NCBI RefSeq assembly: GCF_013410405.1
Contig: NZ_JACCFK010000002.1
Span: forward strand, 1,937,754 to 2,001,753
Reading direction: 5' to 3'
DNA: 64,000 bases
Origin: Amycolatopsis endophytica
GTDB lineage: Bacteria > Actinomycetota > Actinomycetes > Mycobacteriales > Pseudonocardiaceae
Under the pieces are notes generated by a model. That model was not told the DNA's origin. It was given only the letters and a program-made list of their open reading frames with translations, and did no database searches. Shown piece after piece: positions 31,994 to 41,382 of this stretch. Position numbers and translations under genes: made by a program. The stretch's first letter is position 1; each line of letters begins with the position of its first letter.

Positions 31994-33115
31994 ATGGCGA
32001 GGGCGTCACGAACACCGACCGGCAGTCAGGGATCACGCTGCCTGGGCGTCGTGGCGGGGTTCGTGCTCAAGCTCGGCCGCCAATCCGCGGGCGCGACGCA
32101 AGACCAGTTCGCCGAGGCCGCAGGTGTCGACGTCACGACGGTGCAGGGCTGGGAATCCGGCCGCAGGCCGCTCGCCGCGATGCAGACCCGGGACTTCCTC
32201 CGGCTCCGGTCCACCCTGACCCGGCTCGGCGCGCCGGCGTCCGTGGGCCGGCATCTGCACGAGGCCATCGAAGCCGACGTCGTCCTTGCCGCGGCCGTCG
32301 ACGCCGGTCCGGCCTGGCTGGACCCGGCGCAGCATCCCCTGGCCGCCAACGTGCATCGCCGGTCACTGACGAACCTGATCACGTGGCCGATCACCGGAAT
32401 CCTGCCCGAGCAACTCCGCCCACTGGCGGTACCCGCTCGCCGACGGGGACCAACGGCGTCGCAACCCGTGCTCTATCCCGATGAGCGAGCACGCTTCTTC
32501 GACCACCTGCTCACCCTCGCCGACCGCGCCTCCGGCACCGACCAAGCCCTGCTGCGCCGCCAAGCGGTCTACCTGCTCAGCTTCGACCAGCGGCCCGCGA
32601 GCGTCGACTGGCTCCGCGGCGAGTGGGCACGCGCCAGCCGCCAGACCATCCACACCGACAACGTCAACCGGCTGCTGGAAACCCGCTCCGCCTCGGTCGC
32701 GCTGTCCGGCCGCGGCGACGGCGACGTGCTGCGCCACTTCACCACCGCCATGACCACAGGCTCGACTCCCGACGTGGCAAACCTGAACTACTGGGCCTAC
32801 TGGATCGGCGAACTGCGCGAGGACCACGTCGACGACGCCTTCATGCTGCACGCCGACCCCCGCTCCTGGGGCGGCGTGCACCTGCTGGAGCACCTCACGA
32901 GACGGGTCGCGCCGTCTTCGCCCCACCTACCGCTCAACCTGCACACCCTGTTCACGTTGATAGCCTCACGCCCGTCACTGCTGACCGACTGGCCCCACCT
33001 GCGCCCGCCGCTCGAGGAGGCCGTCGAGGTGGGCCTGTCGACCGATGAACTCACCCGCGCCGAGCGGGACCAGTTCGCCGGCCTGCACTACGCCCTCCGC
33101 ATCGCCGACCGTTAG
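31994..33115 (+). CDS. XRE family regulator with long C-terminal domain
   Basis: 373-aa regulator with ATG at 31994 (GGGGG upstream). Residues about 22-80 are the XRE helix-turn-helix (SAGATQDQFAEAAGVDVTTV and QGWESGRRPL). The C-terminal 290 residues are mostly helical and unlike MmyB or DUF5753; LRRQAVYLLSFDQRP and ADPRSWGGVHLLEHL may be TPR-like or Lrp-like ligand parts. It is divergent from the GRDP-like gene, with a 133-bp gap, and 11 bp before the HD hydrolase, so it probably controls this whole group. Confidence 0.75.
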   Translation: MARASRTPTGSQGSRCLGVVAGFVLKLGRQSAGATQDQFAEAAGVDVTTVQGWESGRRPLAAMQTRDFLRLRSTLTRLGAPASVGRHLHEAIEADVVLAAAVDAGPAWLDPAQHPLAANVHRRSLTNLITWPITGILPEQLRPLAVPARRRGPTASQPVLYPDERARFFDHLLTLADRASGTDQALLRRQAVYLLSFDQRPASVDWLRGEWARASRQTIHTDNVNRLLETRSASVALSGRGDGDVLRHFTTAMTTGSTPDVANLNYWAYWIGELREDHVDDAFMLHADPRSWGGVHLLEHLTRRVAPSSPHLPLNLHTLFTLIASRPSLLTDWPHLRPPLEEAVEVGLSTDELTRAERDQFAGLHYALRIADR

Positions 33116-33126
33116 GAGAACCACGC

Positions 33127-33684
33127 GTGTCAGACGCCAGCGCCATCGCCAGCTTCGGCTATGAGCTCGGCATCCTCAAACGGATCCGGCGCTCAGGCTG
33201 GTGGCACGCCGGCGTCCGCGACCCCGAATCCGTCGCCGAGCACTCCCTGCGCGTCGCCCAGCTCGCCGGACTGCTGGCCGCCGAAGAAGGCGCCGACCCA
33301 GCCCGCGCCGCCTACCTCGCCCTCTGGCACGACACCCAGGAAACCCGCACCGGCGACCTCCCCCACACCGTCAAGCCCTACCTCACCAAACCCGACCCCA
33401 AGCAGATCACCGCCGACCAAACCGCCGGGCTACCCGACGCCGCCCGCACCTCCGTCCGGGACGCCGTCGACGAGTACGAGACAGCCGAGAGCGCGGAAGC
33501 CCGGTGCGCCCGCGATGCCGACAAGCTCGAGATGCTCCTCCAAGCGGTCGAGTACCGCGAGGTCGGCGTTCAGCGCGTCCAGGGCTGGATCGACAGCGCG
33601 CTCAAGGGCCTGTCCACTGCAACCGCCCAGCGGGTCGCCGAGGCAGCGACTTCGCTGTCGCCGCTCGCGTGGCGCGACCGGTAA
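33127..33684 (+). CDS. HD domain phosphohydrolase
   Basis: 185-aa protein of the YfbR/HDDC2-like HD group. GTG 33127 follows AGGAGA. Metal ligands are in ESVAEHSLRVAQLAG (first His), LWHDTQETRTGD (HD) and RDADKLEMLLQ (last Asp). These enzymes dephosphorylate deoxynucleoside monophosphates; this one has the same HxxxHD...D spacing, so that activity is likely. It is co-transcribed with the XRE regulator upstream. Confidence 0.88.
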   Translation: MSDASAIASFGYELGILKRIRRSGWWHAGVRDPESVAEHSLRVAQLAGLLAAEEGADPARAAYLALWHDTQETRTGDLPHTVKPYLTKPDPKQITADQTAGLPDAARTSVRDAVDEYETAESAEARCARDADKLEMLLQAVEYREVGVQRVQGWIDSALKGLSTATAQRVAEAATSLSPLAWRDR

Positions 33685-33804
33685 AGACCGCCCAAACGAC
33701 GCCTTAATCGCGTATGCCCAATGGCGGAGTTAACAGATTACTGCACCTATAGGGCAAGCTAAGTCAAATAGCCGGCCGCGCTGGCCGATTATTCCAGAAC
33801 GGCT

Positions 33805-34431
33805 TCAGTCGCCAAGTATTGCCAACAGCGCACCGAGCACGAGGTAGGGCCCCAGGGGCATTGCAGCATCACGGGGCACCGACCCCGTAGCCCGCAGCAG
33901 AGCACGCGCGATTCCCGCGAGCAGCCAGCCCAGCACTGTGCCGGCCAGAACGGCGCTCCAGCTCTGCCACCCCAGCGCGAGGCCAAGGAGCCCGGCAAGC
34001 TTGACGTCCCCCGAGCCGAGACCACCGAGCGCGAGAGCAAGCACGAGGTAGCCGGCGGCAAGAACGACCATCGCAGCCGCAGCTCGGAGCAGGTCGTTGT
34101 AACCGGGCGTACGGACCGCCTCAAGGGTGAAAGTGCCCCCCAGCATGACGATGCCAGCAAGGGTCAGCACACCGGGAAGCCGTTGTTCGACAAAGTCGAT
34201 CAACGCCAAGGCCACTGCCACCGCCGTGAACGAGCTGTAGGCGGCCAAGTCGATCCCCCAGCCGAACCGCCAACCCAGACCGGCGAACAGCACCGCCGTC
34301 ACAGCGGCGGACGCGATCGTCTCCCGTCCGCCAAGCCCGCCCGTCCGCAGCAGCAACCGCGCGCCTGTCGCCACCTCCGCGCCGACACCAGCACCGACGG
34401 CAGCCCAGCCCGCCAGTGCGAACGGATTCAT
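33805..34431 (-). CDS. A24 family prepilin peptidase
   Basis: 208-aa membrane protease of the TadV/PilD group that trims the leader from Flp/TadE-like prepilins. There are about seven helices. The two catalytic Asp residues are in ALIDFVEQRLP and GLGSGDVKLAG (GxGD). It lacks the N-terminal methylase domain, as expected for Tad systems. It is on the opposite strand to the Tad genes, 1.4 kb away, because an IS630-type element has been inserted between them. Its 5' side is only 48 bp from the insertion. Confidence 0.88.
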   Translation of the reverse strand: MNPFALAGWAAVGAGVGAEVATGARLLLRTGGLGGRETIASAAVTAVLFAGLGWRFGWGIDLAAYSSFTAVAVALALIDFVEQRLPGVLTLAGIVMLGGTFTLEAVRTPGYNDLLRAAAAMVVLAAGYLVLALALGGLGSGDVKLAGLLGLALGWQSWSAVLAGTVLGWLLAGIARALLRATGSVPRDAAMPLGPYLVLGALLAILGD

Positions 34432-34479
34432 CGGACACTCCGGCCAATCGATGTGCGCAAAAAGGGAACGCGACGCCTA

Positions 34480-35663
34480 GTGCCGGGTCAAGCAACGTTG
34501 GGTAGGTAATCCGGTCGGCGGATCTTGGAGTTGACGGCGAAGTGACGCTTCGGGTGGCAGTGGCGGTTGCGCCAGCGCAGGTAGCCGGCGATGGCGGCTT
34601 CCTGGGCGGCGTGGCTGGGGTAGTCGCTGCCGTCGAGGGTGAAGTAGCGGACCGCGGTGAACTCGCACTCGATCCAGTTCAACCAGGACGCGTTGGTGGG
34701 CGTGTAGACCAGCTCGATGTCGTTGGCCGCGCACCACGTGACGACCTCGGCCTTGCCGTGCGGTCCGTAGTTGTCACAGACCAGATACAGCTTCCCGGCC
34801 GGGAAGCGGCGTCGGAGTTGCTTGCAGAAGTCGAGGAACTGCGGCCAGCGTTTGCGGTCACGGAACCGGTAGAACATCTGCCCGGACGCGAGGTCGAGCG
34901 CGGCGAACATGTGCCGGATGCCCTTGGTGCGGGTGTAGGTCGCGCGCAGCCGGGCCGGTCGGCCGCGAGGGAACCAACCGCGGCCGGGACGGGGCTGCAG
35001 GTTCAACGGCCCGAACTCGTCGACGCAGATCACCCGTCCGTCGGCGGGCGGGTGATCGTAGAGGTCGAGGATGCGGGTCTTCTTCGGTATGAAGTCCGGG
35101 TCTTTGCTGGCTTTCCAGGTCTTCGTTGCCTGCCAGGACACACCCGCCGCACGGAGGATCTGGCGGACGGTCTCGGTGCTCGCCCTTATCCACGCGTACT
35201 CGGCGAGGTAGTCGACCAGCTTGGCCAGGCTCCAGGTCGTGAACGGCAAGCCCAGCTCAGTCGGTTTGCAGGCGGCGATGCGGCAGATCTGATCGCGGGC
35301 GGCCGGCCCGAACTTACGAGGTCGGCCGCCCCTCCATTCTGGGGACAACGCCGCGAACCCGGAGTCGTTGAACGCGTGGATCACCTCCCGCACATACCCC
35401 TCCGTCGCCGCGAACATCACCGCGATCTCCCCCGCGGACCGGCCCTGCGACGAGGCCAGCACGATCCCGGACCGTCGCAGCCGCACCCGATCGCGCGTCG
35501 ACCTCGTGATCTTGACCAGCCGCTGCGCTTCTTCGGGCTCCAACGACCGCGCGAACACCTCCGGCTGACGCGCCATGGCTCACCTCCACCGGCAAGCCTC
35601 GCGATCAGCAGCCCAGATGTCCACGCGACACGATTACAACGCCAACCTTCCTTGGCGAGGCAC
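34480..35663. mobile_element. complete IS630-family insertion sequence
   Basis: The element is 1184 bp with imperfect terminal inverted repeats (34480-34501 and 35642-35663, about 18 of 22 bases matching, each starting GTGCC). TA dinucleotides at 34478-34479 and 35664-35665 are the target duplication typical of IS630/Tc1-like elements. The transposase gene lies within on the minus strand and is intact. It separates the prepilin peptidase from the rest of the Tad locus. Confidence 0.85.
34488..35576 (-). CDS. IS630 family transposase
   Basis: 362-aa transposase, intact. ATG 35576 follows GGTGGAG. Residues about 10-150 are two helix-turn-helix domains (SGIVLASSQGRSAGEIAVM and LGLPFTTWSLAKLVDYL). 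The DDE domain has Asp in CVDEFGPLNLQ, Asp in LVCDNYGPHG and Glu in WLNWIECEFTAV, with the expected spacing. A C-terminal wing with RNRHCHPKRHF follows. The gene covers nearly the whole element between its terminal repeats. Confidence 0.95.
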   Translation of the reverse strand: MARQPEVFARSLEPEEAQRLVKITRSTRDRVRLRRSGIVLASSQGRSAGEIAVMFAATEGYVREVIHAFNDSGFAALSPEWRGGRPRKFGPAARDQICRIAACKPTELGLPFTTWSLAKLVDYLAEYAWIRASTETVRQILRAAGVSWQATKTWKASKDPDFIPKKTRILDLYDHPPADGRVICVDEFGPLNLQPRPGRGWFPRGRPARLRATYTRTKGIRHMFAALDLASGQMFYRFRDRKRWPQFLDFCKQLRRRFPAGKLYLVCDNYGPHGKAEVVTWCAANDIELVYTPTNASWLNWIECEFTAVRYFTLDGSDYPSHAAQEAAIAGYLRWRNRHCHPKRHFAVNSKIRRPDYLPNVA

Positions 35664-35854
35664 TAGCTTCCAGCAATACCGGAAGCACGCCAAGAATGTT
35701 CACTACACGCGTCCAAAAGGGTGAACTTCTCTTGGTTGGAGCCATGCCGACCTCAAAGTCAGTGCGGCATTGCCGTTGCGCCCGCAGGGGGACAGTGGTG
35801 TAGAAAGTTTGATCTGGTGAACAGTGATCAACCGGTAGTGGTGGGGGTGCCGCG

Positions 35855-36442
35855 GTGCAGGGGAGAACACGTCGCTCCATGAGCGGATGGGCGGTCACGG
35901 GCCTGACCGGTCTCGTGCTGCTCGCGGCGTGCACCCCTGACGATCCGGCGACCGTCGCGTCCGGGCAGTCGACCGCCGCCCCGGCACCCTCGACTGCCGC
36001 GAGCACCAGTCCTTCCCCGACGGACGAGGACAAGGCGAAGCAGGACGCGCTGACGGCATACCGGGCGATGTGGGAGGACTTCGTTCAGGCCGGGACGACA
36101 TCGGATTGGCAATCGCCGAAGCTTGGGAATCACGCGACCGGCCTCGCGCTGACGAACCTGTCGCGCGGTCTTTACGCCGACCACTACAACGGCCTGGTGA
36201 CCAAGGGACAGCCGATCCTCAACCCGACGGTGTCCTCGGCCGAGCCTGCGGGCGATCCGGTGAAGATCATCGTGTCCGACTGCGGTGACTCGTCGAACTG
36301 GCTCAAGTACCGGGCCGACAACGGTCAGCTCGCGGACGACGAGCCCGGAGGCCGGCATGCGATCAACGCGATCGTGGAGAAGCAGGCCGACGGCTCGTGG
36401 AAGGTCACCGACTACGGCGTGCACGACGCGGGGACGTGCTGA
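35855..36442 (+). CDS. secreted lipoprotein
   Basis: 195-aa lipoprotein. GTG 35855 is taken as start; ATG 35879 is possible. LTGLVLLAAC is the lipobox after a basic start, so Cys is lipidated and the protein anchored outside the membrane. A Thr/Ser/Pro/Ala-rich linker (residues 30-60) follows, then a domain with ALTAYRAMWEDFVQAG and GLYADHYNGLVTKGQP, typical of lipoproteins that precede Tad genes in actinomycetes. Its stop is three bases before the next gene. A TTGATC...GATCAA repeat lies about 30 bp upstream. Role unknown. Confidence 0.82.
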   Translation: MQGRTRRSMSGWAVTGLTGLVLLAACTPDDPATVASGQSTAAPAPSTAASTSPSPTDEDKAKQDALTAYRAMWEDFVQAGTTSDWQSPKLGNHATGLALTNLSRGLYADHYNGLVTKGQPILNPTVSSAEPAGDPVKIIVSDCGDSSNWLKYRADNGQLADDEPGGRHAINAIVEKQADGSWKVTDYGVHDAGTC

Positions 36443-36444
36443 CG

Positions 36445-37452
36445 ATGCGCCGCACCGCTGTCGTCGCCGGGGTCTTCACCGCAGCTGTGCTCGGCCTCGC
36501 CTCTCCTGCCGTTGCCGGGCGCGGCTGGGGAAGCACGACCTGCAGTCAAACGCCCACGCCCGCTTGTGAACTCGGCGCCGGCACCAGCAGCGCTCCGGGG
36601 AAGGCTCCTGGAGCCGTTGCTCCCAACGCCGGTCGTCCTGGTGGGGGGACCAAGCCAGGCAACGGAAAACCCGCGAACCCCGGAGACACGATCACCGGTG
36701 GCGATGCCAACATGGCGAGCTGCTCGTATGTGAAGAGCGACTACCAGCCGCCCAGCGGTGGCACGTTTCCCGTGGCGCACGCGCCTCGCCGGAGCGCGGG
36801 CGGCATCGTCCCGGTGGCAAGGCCGCGCCCTGCACCGGCGCAAGCCGCGCAGCCGGGGCAAGGTCCAGGCGCCTGGTACGTGTGGAAATGCTCGGGAGAA
36901 GGCTCAGCGGACACGTTGTACCGGCCTCCGGTGTGGATTGCCGATGGGGAGCAGCCCGGCGCGGCGCAGCTGCCGTCGCCCGAAGAGCTGGCCCAGATGG
37001 CACGTCGTCAGCTGAGGCTGCCCTCGCCGACGATCTCCGCGAACCCGGCCGGCGACCAGCTGGTGAACCTGCCCACCTGGATGTGGTTGTCCAGCGGCGG
37101 GGATCCGGTGACGGCGACCGCCTCGGTGCCCGGTGTTTCGGTGACGACAACGGCGACACCCGGCTCGGTGACCTGGTCCATGGGCGATGGCTCGACCGTC
37201 CTCTGCAATGGCGCCGGGACGCCCTACGCCGCCGGCGGCGATCCGGCGGCCCCTTCACCGGACTGCGGTCACGTGTACCGCCGCTCGTCAGCAGGACAGC
37301 CGGGACAGGCGTTCGGCGTAACCGCGACAGTGCACTGGACGGTCAGCTGGTTCGGCGCTGGGCAGGGCGGGACGTTCCCGGACATGACCACGACGAGCAC
37401 CACGAGCTTCCGCGTCGCGGAGTCACAGGCGTTGAACAACGGAGGCGGCTGA
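36445..37452 (+). CDS. secreted protein upstream of the Tad genes
   Basis: 335-aa exported protein. ATG 36445 begins a signal peptide (RRTAVVAGVFTAAVLGLASP, cleaved near AVA). A low-complexity Pro/Gly/Ala region (residues 35-90) comes next, then a domain with AWYVWKCSGEGSADTLY, LVNLPTWMW and WSMGDGSTVLC, which resembles a PKD-like fold. Such proteins recur in actinobacterial Tad clusters with the lipoprotein and the SAF protein. It is probably a surface component or pilus accessory factor. Two base pairs separate it from the lipoprotein gene. Confidence 0.8.
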   Translation: MRRTAVVAGVFTAAVLGLASPAVAGRGWGSTTCSQTPTPACELGAGTSSAPGKAPGAVAPNAGRPGGGTKPGNGKPANPGDTITGGDANMASCSYVKSDYQPPSGGTFPVAHAPRRSAGGIVPVARPRPAPAQAAQPGQGPGAWYVWKCSGEGSADTLYRPPVWIADGEQPGAAQLPSPEELAQMARRQLRLPSPTISANPAGDQLVNLPTWMWLSSGGDPVTATASVPGVSVTTTATPGSVTWSMGDGSTVLCNGAGTPYAAGGDPAAPSPDCGHVYRRSSAGQPGQAFGVTATVHWTVSWFGAGQGGTFPDMTTTSTTSFRVAESQALNNGGG

Positions 37453-37535
37453 CCGCCCGGCATCCGACCAGGACCACTCGCTGATTCCCTTCGGCGACGT
37501 GGCGCACTACCCCCTTGCCTCACGGAGGTACCGGA

Positions 37536-38222
37536 GTGAGCACCAACACCACGAACCGCCCGGACACCGCAGCCGGCCCGTGGGTCAGCAGCGGCAAGAA
37601 CGTCCCACGGTTCCGCGGAACCGGCCGCCGCCGCAGTCTCCCGCACCTGCTTCTGGGTGTGCTCCTCGTACTGGCCTGCGCGGGCGGATTCGTGCTGTTC
37701 TCGCTCGATTCCGGCGACCGGCAGGCAGTTCTCGCGCTGGCCCGCGATGTTCCGGTCGGTCATGTGCTCACAGTGCAGGACCTCCGCCAGGTCAACCTCG
37801 CACTCGAGCCCGAGGTGACCGTGATCAAGGTAGATCAAGCAGCCACGGTGGTCGGGAGGCCGATGGCGACGAGCTTGACAGCCGGCGCATTGCTGACCCC
37901 GCGCTCGGTCGGTGACCCCCTGGTCCCGGCCACTGGTCAGGCGATCGCCGCTCTCGCGCTCAAACCTGGTCAGTTCCCGCCGGAAGTCGCCCTGGGCGCG
38001 CGTGTCTCCGTGGTGTTCGTGCCTGCGCAGTCCGGGACCGCGGCGAGTCTGCCCGCGGAGGGCGGGATGGTCTGGCCCGCGGTGGTGACCACCGTGGCCG
38101 GCACGCCGAACGACCAGACGACGGTCGTGTCAGTTCAACTGACCGAGGCCGCCGCACGTCAGGTCGCCGCGGTTCCGGCCGGGCAGTTGTCGGTCGTGAT
38201 GCTCGCCGCGGGAGGGCGCTGA
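37536..38222 (+). CDS. SAF domain protein (CpaB-like)
   Basis: 228-aa membrane protein; GTG 37536 has GGAGG seven bases before it. One membrane helix at about residues 30-55 (LLLGVLLVLACAGGFVLFSL) is followed by a SAF domain (residues 60-130, LARDVPVGHVLTVQDLRQVN and AGALLTPRSVGD). A C-terminal beta domain follows. CpaB/RcpC proteins use SAF domains at the outer face of Tad pilus machinery. It begins the tightly packed gene row SAF-TadZ-TadA-TadB-TadC. Confidence 0.85.
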   Translation: MSTNTTNRPDTAAGPWVSSGKNVPRFRGTGRRRSLPHLLLGVLLVLACAGGFVLFSLDSGDRQAVLALARDVPVGHVLTVQDLRQVNLALEPEVTVIKVDQAATVVGRPMATSLTAGALLTPRSVGDPLVPATGQAIAALALKPGQFPPEVALGARVSVVFVPAQSGTAASLPAEGGMVWPAVVTTVAGTPNDQTTVVSVQLTEAAARQVAAVPAGQLSVVMLAAGGR

Positions 38223-39079
38223 TGCTGGTCTCCGTCCTGTCACTGAAGGGGGCCCCAGGCGTGACCACGTTCGCTGTGGCCCTGGCGGCGCGCTGGCCGG
38301 GACCGTCACGCGCGCTGGTGGTCGAGGCTGCCCCTTCGGGCGGGGACCTTGCCCTCCGGTTCTCGCTGGCCTCGACGCCCGGGCTCGTCAGCTTGGCAGC
38401 TGCCGCGCGCCGCGGCGGTGATGCCGACCTCGTTTGGCAGCACACGCAGGAACTCCGCGGTGGGCTGCGTGTGGTCGCCGCTCCCCCGGATGCCGAGCAG
38501 ACGCGCGCTGCGCTGGCAGCCCTTGCCCAGCATCCGGCCAGCGGTCTCGAGCTGCTCCGCCAGGCTGCCAACCAGCCTGGGGTGGTGGTGATCGTGGACT
38601 GCGGTCGCGTGGATCCCGGCTCGCCGGGTGTACCGATCGCCCGGTCCTGCGACGCGATGGTTCTCCTGTCACGTGCTCATGCCGACGACCTCGCGCACCT
38701 GCCGCGGCGACTTCCCACCGTGGCCCGGTGGACTCCGAATCCCGTGTTTCTCCTGGTCGGCCCGGGCTACTCCGAGGCCGAGGTCGCCCGCGAACTCGGG
38801 GTGCAGCCGCTGGGCCGGGTGCCTCACGACGTACGCGGTGCCGCCGTGTTGTGTGGTCGGCCGGCCGCGCGTCGGTGGGGGCCCGCTCGTTCCGCGCTCG
38901 GGCAGTTCGCGCAGAAGGTCGCCGGGGAACTCGCCGCCCGGCAGACCCCGACCGCGCCAGAGCCGCCCCAGCTACACACACCGATCCCGGCGCTGCAGAT
39001 GGTCCCGGGTGTCCCGCCTGCCGCTGTCTCGCCCAACGGTGTGCGCCCGGCGCCCTTCACCGGAGGACAGAAGCCATGA
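38222..39079 (+). CDS. tadZ: TadZ/CpaE-like MinD-family ATPase
   Basis: 285-aa protein that overlaps the SAF stop by one base (TGATG). It has a MinD/ParA-like deviant Walker A, KGAPGVTT, near residue 9, then VVEAAPSGGDLAL and VVIVDCGRV. Tad systems use TadZ to place the pilus machine at the pole. The C-terminal 45 residues are Pro-rich. No receiver domain is present, unlike proteobacterial CpaE. Stop and next start overlap as ATGA. Confidence 0.85.
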   Translation: MLVSVLSLKGAPGVTTFAVALAARWPGPSRALVVEAAPSGGDLALRFSLASTPGLVSLAAAARRGGDADLVWQHTQELRGGLRVVAAPPDAEQTRAALAALAQHPASGLELLRQAANQPGVVVIVDCGRVDPGSPGVPIARSCDAMVLLSRAHADDLAHLPRRLPTVARWTPNPVFLLVGPGYSEAEVARELGVQPLGRVPHDVRGAAVLCGRPAARRWGPARSALGQFAQKVAGELAARQTPTAPEPPQLHTPIPALQMVPGVPPAAVSPNGVRPAPFTGGQKP

Positions 39080-40489
39080 CGCCGCCGACCGCACGGGAGC
39101 AGACGCTCAACGGGTCGGGCGTGAGTAAGTCGCCGACGAGTTGGCCCGTCGGGGAGCCGCCGGACGCGGTGAGCCGGTTACGCCGGTATCTGCGTGAGCA
39201 ACTGAACGCCGAGCTGCCTCAGCGGGTTGCTGACCAGCAGGACCGCACCGGCAGCACTGCCACTCGCGAGGCGCGCCGCGAGCTGGCCCGCGGGATCATC
39301 GACGACGCGCTGCGACGGCACACGGAGAACGAGTTGGCCGCCGGGCGGGAGTTGCTTTCACGCGATGTCGAGCAGCGAGTTGGTGACCGAGGTCGTCAAC
39401 GAGCTGTTCGGTATGGCGGGGTTGCAGCCGTTGCTGGACGACCCGACGGTGGAGACGATCAACGCCAACCGTTATGACCGCGTTTTCGTGCAGTACAACG
39501 ACGGACGCCGTGCTCGCGTCGGTCCGATCGCATCGTCCAATGAGGAGCTGACGGATTTGGTCCGGCTCCTGGCGGCACGCGCGAGCAGTCAGGAACGGCG
39601 GTTCGACCAGGGATCTCCGGCGGTCAACCTCCAGCTTCCCGGTGGAGAACGGCTGTTCGCTGTGATGGGGCTGACGGCCGGCGGGGTGACCGCCCTGTCG
39701 ATCCGGCGGCATGGCTACCTCACCGTCACCTTGCGGGACCTCCGTCGGCGCGGGACTCTCGACCCCGGTCTGGAGCAGTTCCTGCGGACGCTGGTCAAAG
39801 CCCGCAAGAACATCCTGATCACCGGCGGCACCGGAGCCGGGAAGACCACCCTGCTGCGGGCGCTGGCGTCTGAGATGGATCCGATGGAACGGATCGTCAC
39901 CATCGAGGACGCCTTCGAGCTCGGTCTCGACCACGACCCCGACATCCACGCCGACGTCACTGCCTTCCAAGCCCGTGAGCCGAACGTCGAAGGCGAGGGA
40001 GCGATCTCCCAGGCCGAGCTCGTGCGCTGGGGGCTGCGGATGAGCCCGGACCGCGTCATCGTCGGGGAGATCCGCGGGCCGGAGGTCATCCCGATGTGCA
40101 ATGCGATGTCCCAGGGCAACGACGGGTCGATGGCCACGCTGCATGCGTCCAGCTCGCGGATCGCGTTCACCCGCCTCGCTTCCTACGCCGCTCAAGGCGT
40201 GGAACGGCTCCCGCTGGAAGCTACGAACCTGCTGGTGGCCTCGGCGGTGCACTTCGTCGTGCACCTGGCTCGTGCCGGCGACCGGCGAACCCGGGTGGTG
40301 TCCTCGATCCGCGAGGTCGTCGGCGCCGATGGCCCGCAGATCATCTCCAACGAGATCTACCGTCCCGGTCCGGATCGCCGCGCTCGTCCTGTTGCCGGCG
40401 CCCTGCGCACTGACACCCTCGATGACCTGGTCGACGCCGGATTCGATCCCGGCGTGCTCGAAAACCCTGAGGGCTGGTGGGGGCCATGA
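39076..40489 (+). CDS. tadA: TadA/CpaF secretion ATPase, frameshifted
   Basis: Type II/IV secretion ATPase powering Tad pilus assembly. Two frames are needed. From ATG 39076 (GGAGG upstream) the first runs through VSRLRRYLREQLNAELPQR and ends sensibly at LLSRDVEQR near 39370; the second takes over with LVTEVVNELFGMAGLQPLL. One base too many lies in CGAGTTGG. The second frame holds everything catalytic: GGTGAGKTTLLRA (Walker A), TIEDAFEL (Asp box), VIVGEIRGPEV (Walker B) and LHASSSRIAF (His box). ATG 39365 could restart translation there. So this is a one-base error or real damage of the N-terminal domain. Confidence 0.85.
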
Positions 40490-41382
40490 CCGCCACCCTC
40501 AGCGCCACCACGGCGATCGCGGCGCTGCTCGGCGCCGGAACCGGGCTCGGCCTCTTACTGGTCGTCCTCGCCTTGCGGGGGGCCGGCCCTCACCTCCCCC
40601 GCCGCGTCCGGCGCCGCGAAGATGTCGCAGACCCGCGTCGCTCGCTCCGGCTTGCTCTCGCGGTGGCCGCCGGACTGGTAGCCGGCCTCGTCACCGGCTG
40701 GCTGGTCGGCGGCATCCTCGCCGGGCTCGCCTGCTGGGCGCTGCCACAGGTTCTCGGCCGCGACTCCGAGCACACCCGTCGGATCGCTCGCATCGAAGCT
40801 GTCGCGACCTGGGCGGAGATGCTGCGTGACACGCTGTCTGCCGCAGCTGGGTTGGAGCAGGCCATCCTCGCTACCGCGCCCTTGGCCCCGCCGGCGATCC
40901 GTCGTGAGGTTGGTGAGCTCGCCGCGGGGATCGAGGCCGGCGACCGGCTCGCTCCAACCTTGCGGCGGCTCGGTGAGCGGCTGGACGACCCCGTGGGCGA
41001 CCTGGTGATCGCCGCCCTGCTGCTGGCCGCCGCGCAGCAGACCCGCCAGCTGGCCGACTTGCTCGGATCGCTGGCCGAGGCGGCCCGCGGCCAGGCTTCG
41101 ATGCGGATGCGTGTGGAGGCCGGGCGGGCCCGCACTCGCACGTCGGTCCGGGTCATCGTCGGCACCACGTTGGCCTTCGCAGTGGCGGTGGTGCTGCTCA
41201 ACCGTGGCTACATGGGTGCCTACGACAGTGCCACCGGCCAGATTGTTTTGCTGATGATCGGCGGGTTGTTCGCAGCCGGGTTCGCCTGGCTGAGTCGCAT
41301 CGCGCGCATGCCGCAACCTGACCGGTTCCTGGCCGCGCCGACGACCGAGGACGGGCGAGTGGTCATCGGGAGGCAGGAGTGA
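40486..41382 (+). CDS. tadB: TadB-like type II secretion inner-membrane protein
   Basis: 298-aa membrane protein starting at ATG 40486, overlapping the TadA stop by ATGA. Helices are at about residues 10-30, 55-80, 215-235 and 245-265. A GspF-like cytoplasmic domain in the middle has RIEAVATWAEMLRDTLSAAA, GLEQAILATAPLAPPAIRRE and RLGERLDDPVGDLVIAAL. TadB pairs with TadC to form the platform on which the ATPase works. Confidence 0.9.
   Translation: MTATLSATTAIAALLGAGTGLGLLLVVLALRGAGPHLPRRVRRREDVADPRRSLRLALAVAAGLVAGLVTGWLVGGILAGLACWALPQVLGRDSEHTRRIARIEAVATWAEMLRDTLSAAAGLEQAILATAPLAPPAIRREVGELAAGIEAGDRLAPTLRRLGERLDDPVGDLVIAALLLAAAQQTRQLADLLGSLAEAARGQASMRMRVEAGRARTRTSVRVIVGTTLAFAVAVVLLNRGYMGAYDSATGQIVLLMIGGLFAAGFAWLSRIARMPQPDRFLAAPTTEDGRVVIGRQE

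Noticed and set aside
39350..39390. Programmed frameshift in tadA
   Set aside because: No slippery heptamer or following stem-loop was seen, and other single-base slips in the window suggest error or mutation instead.
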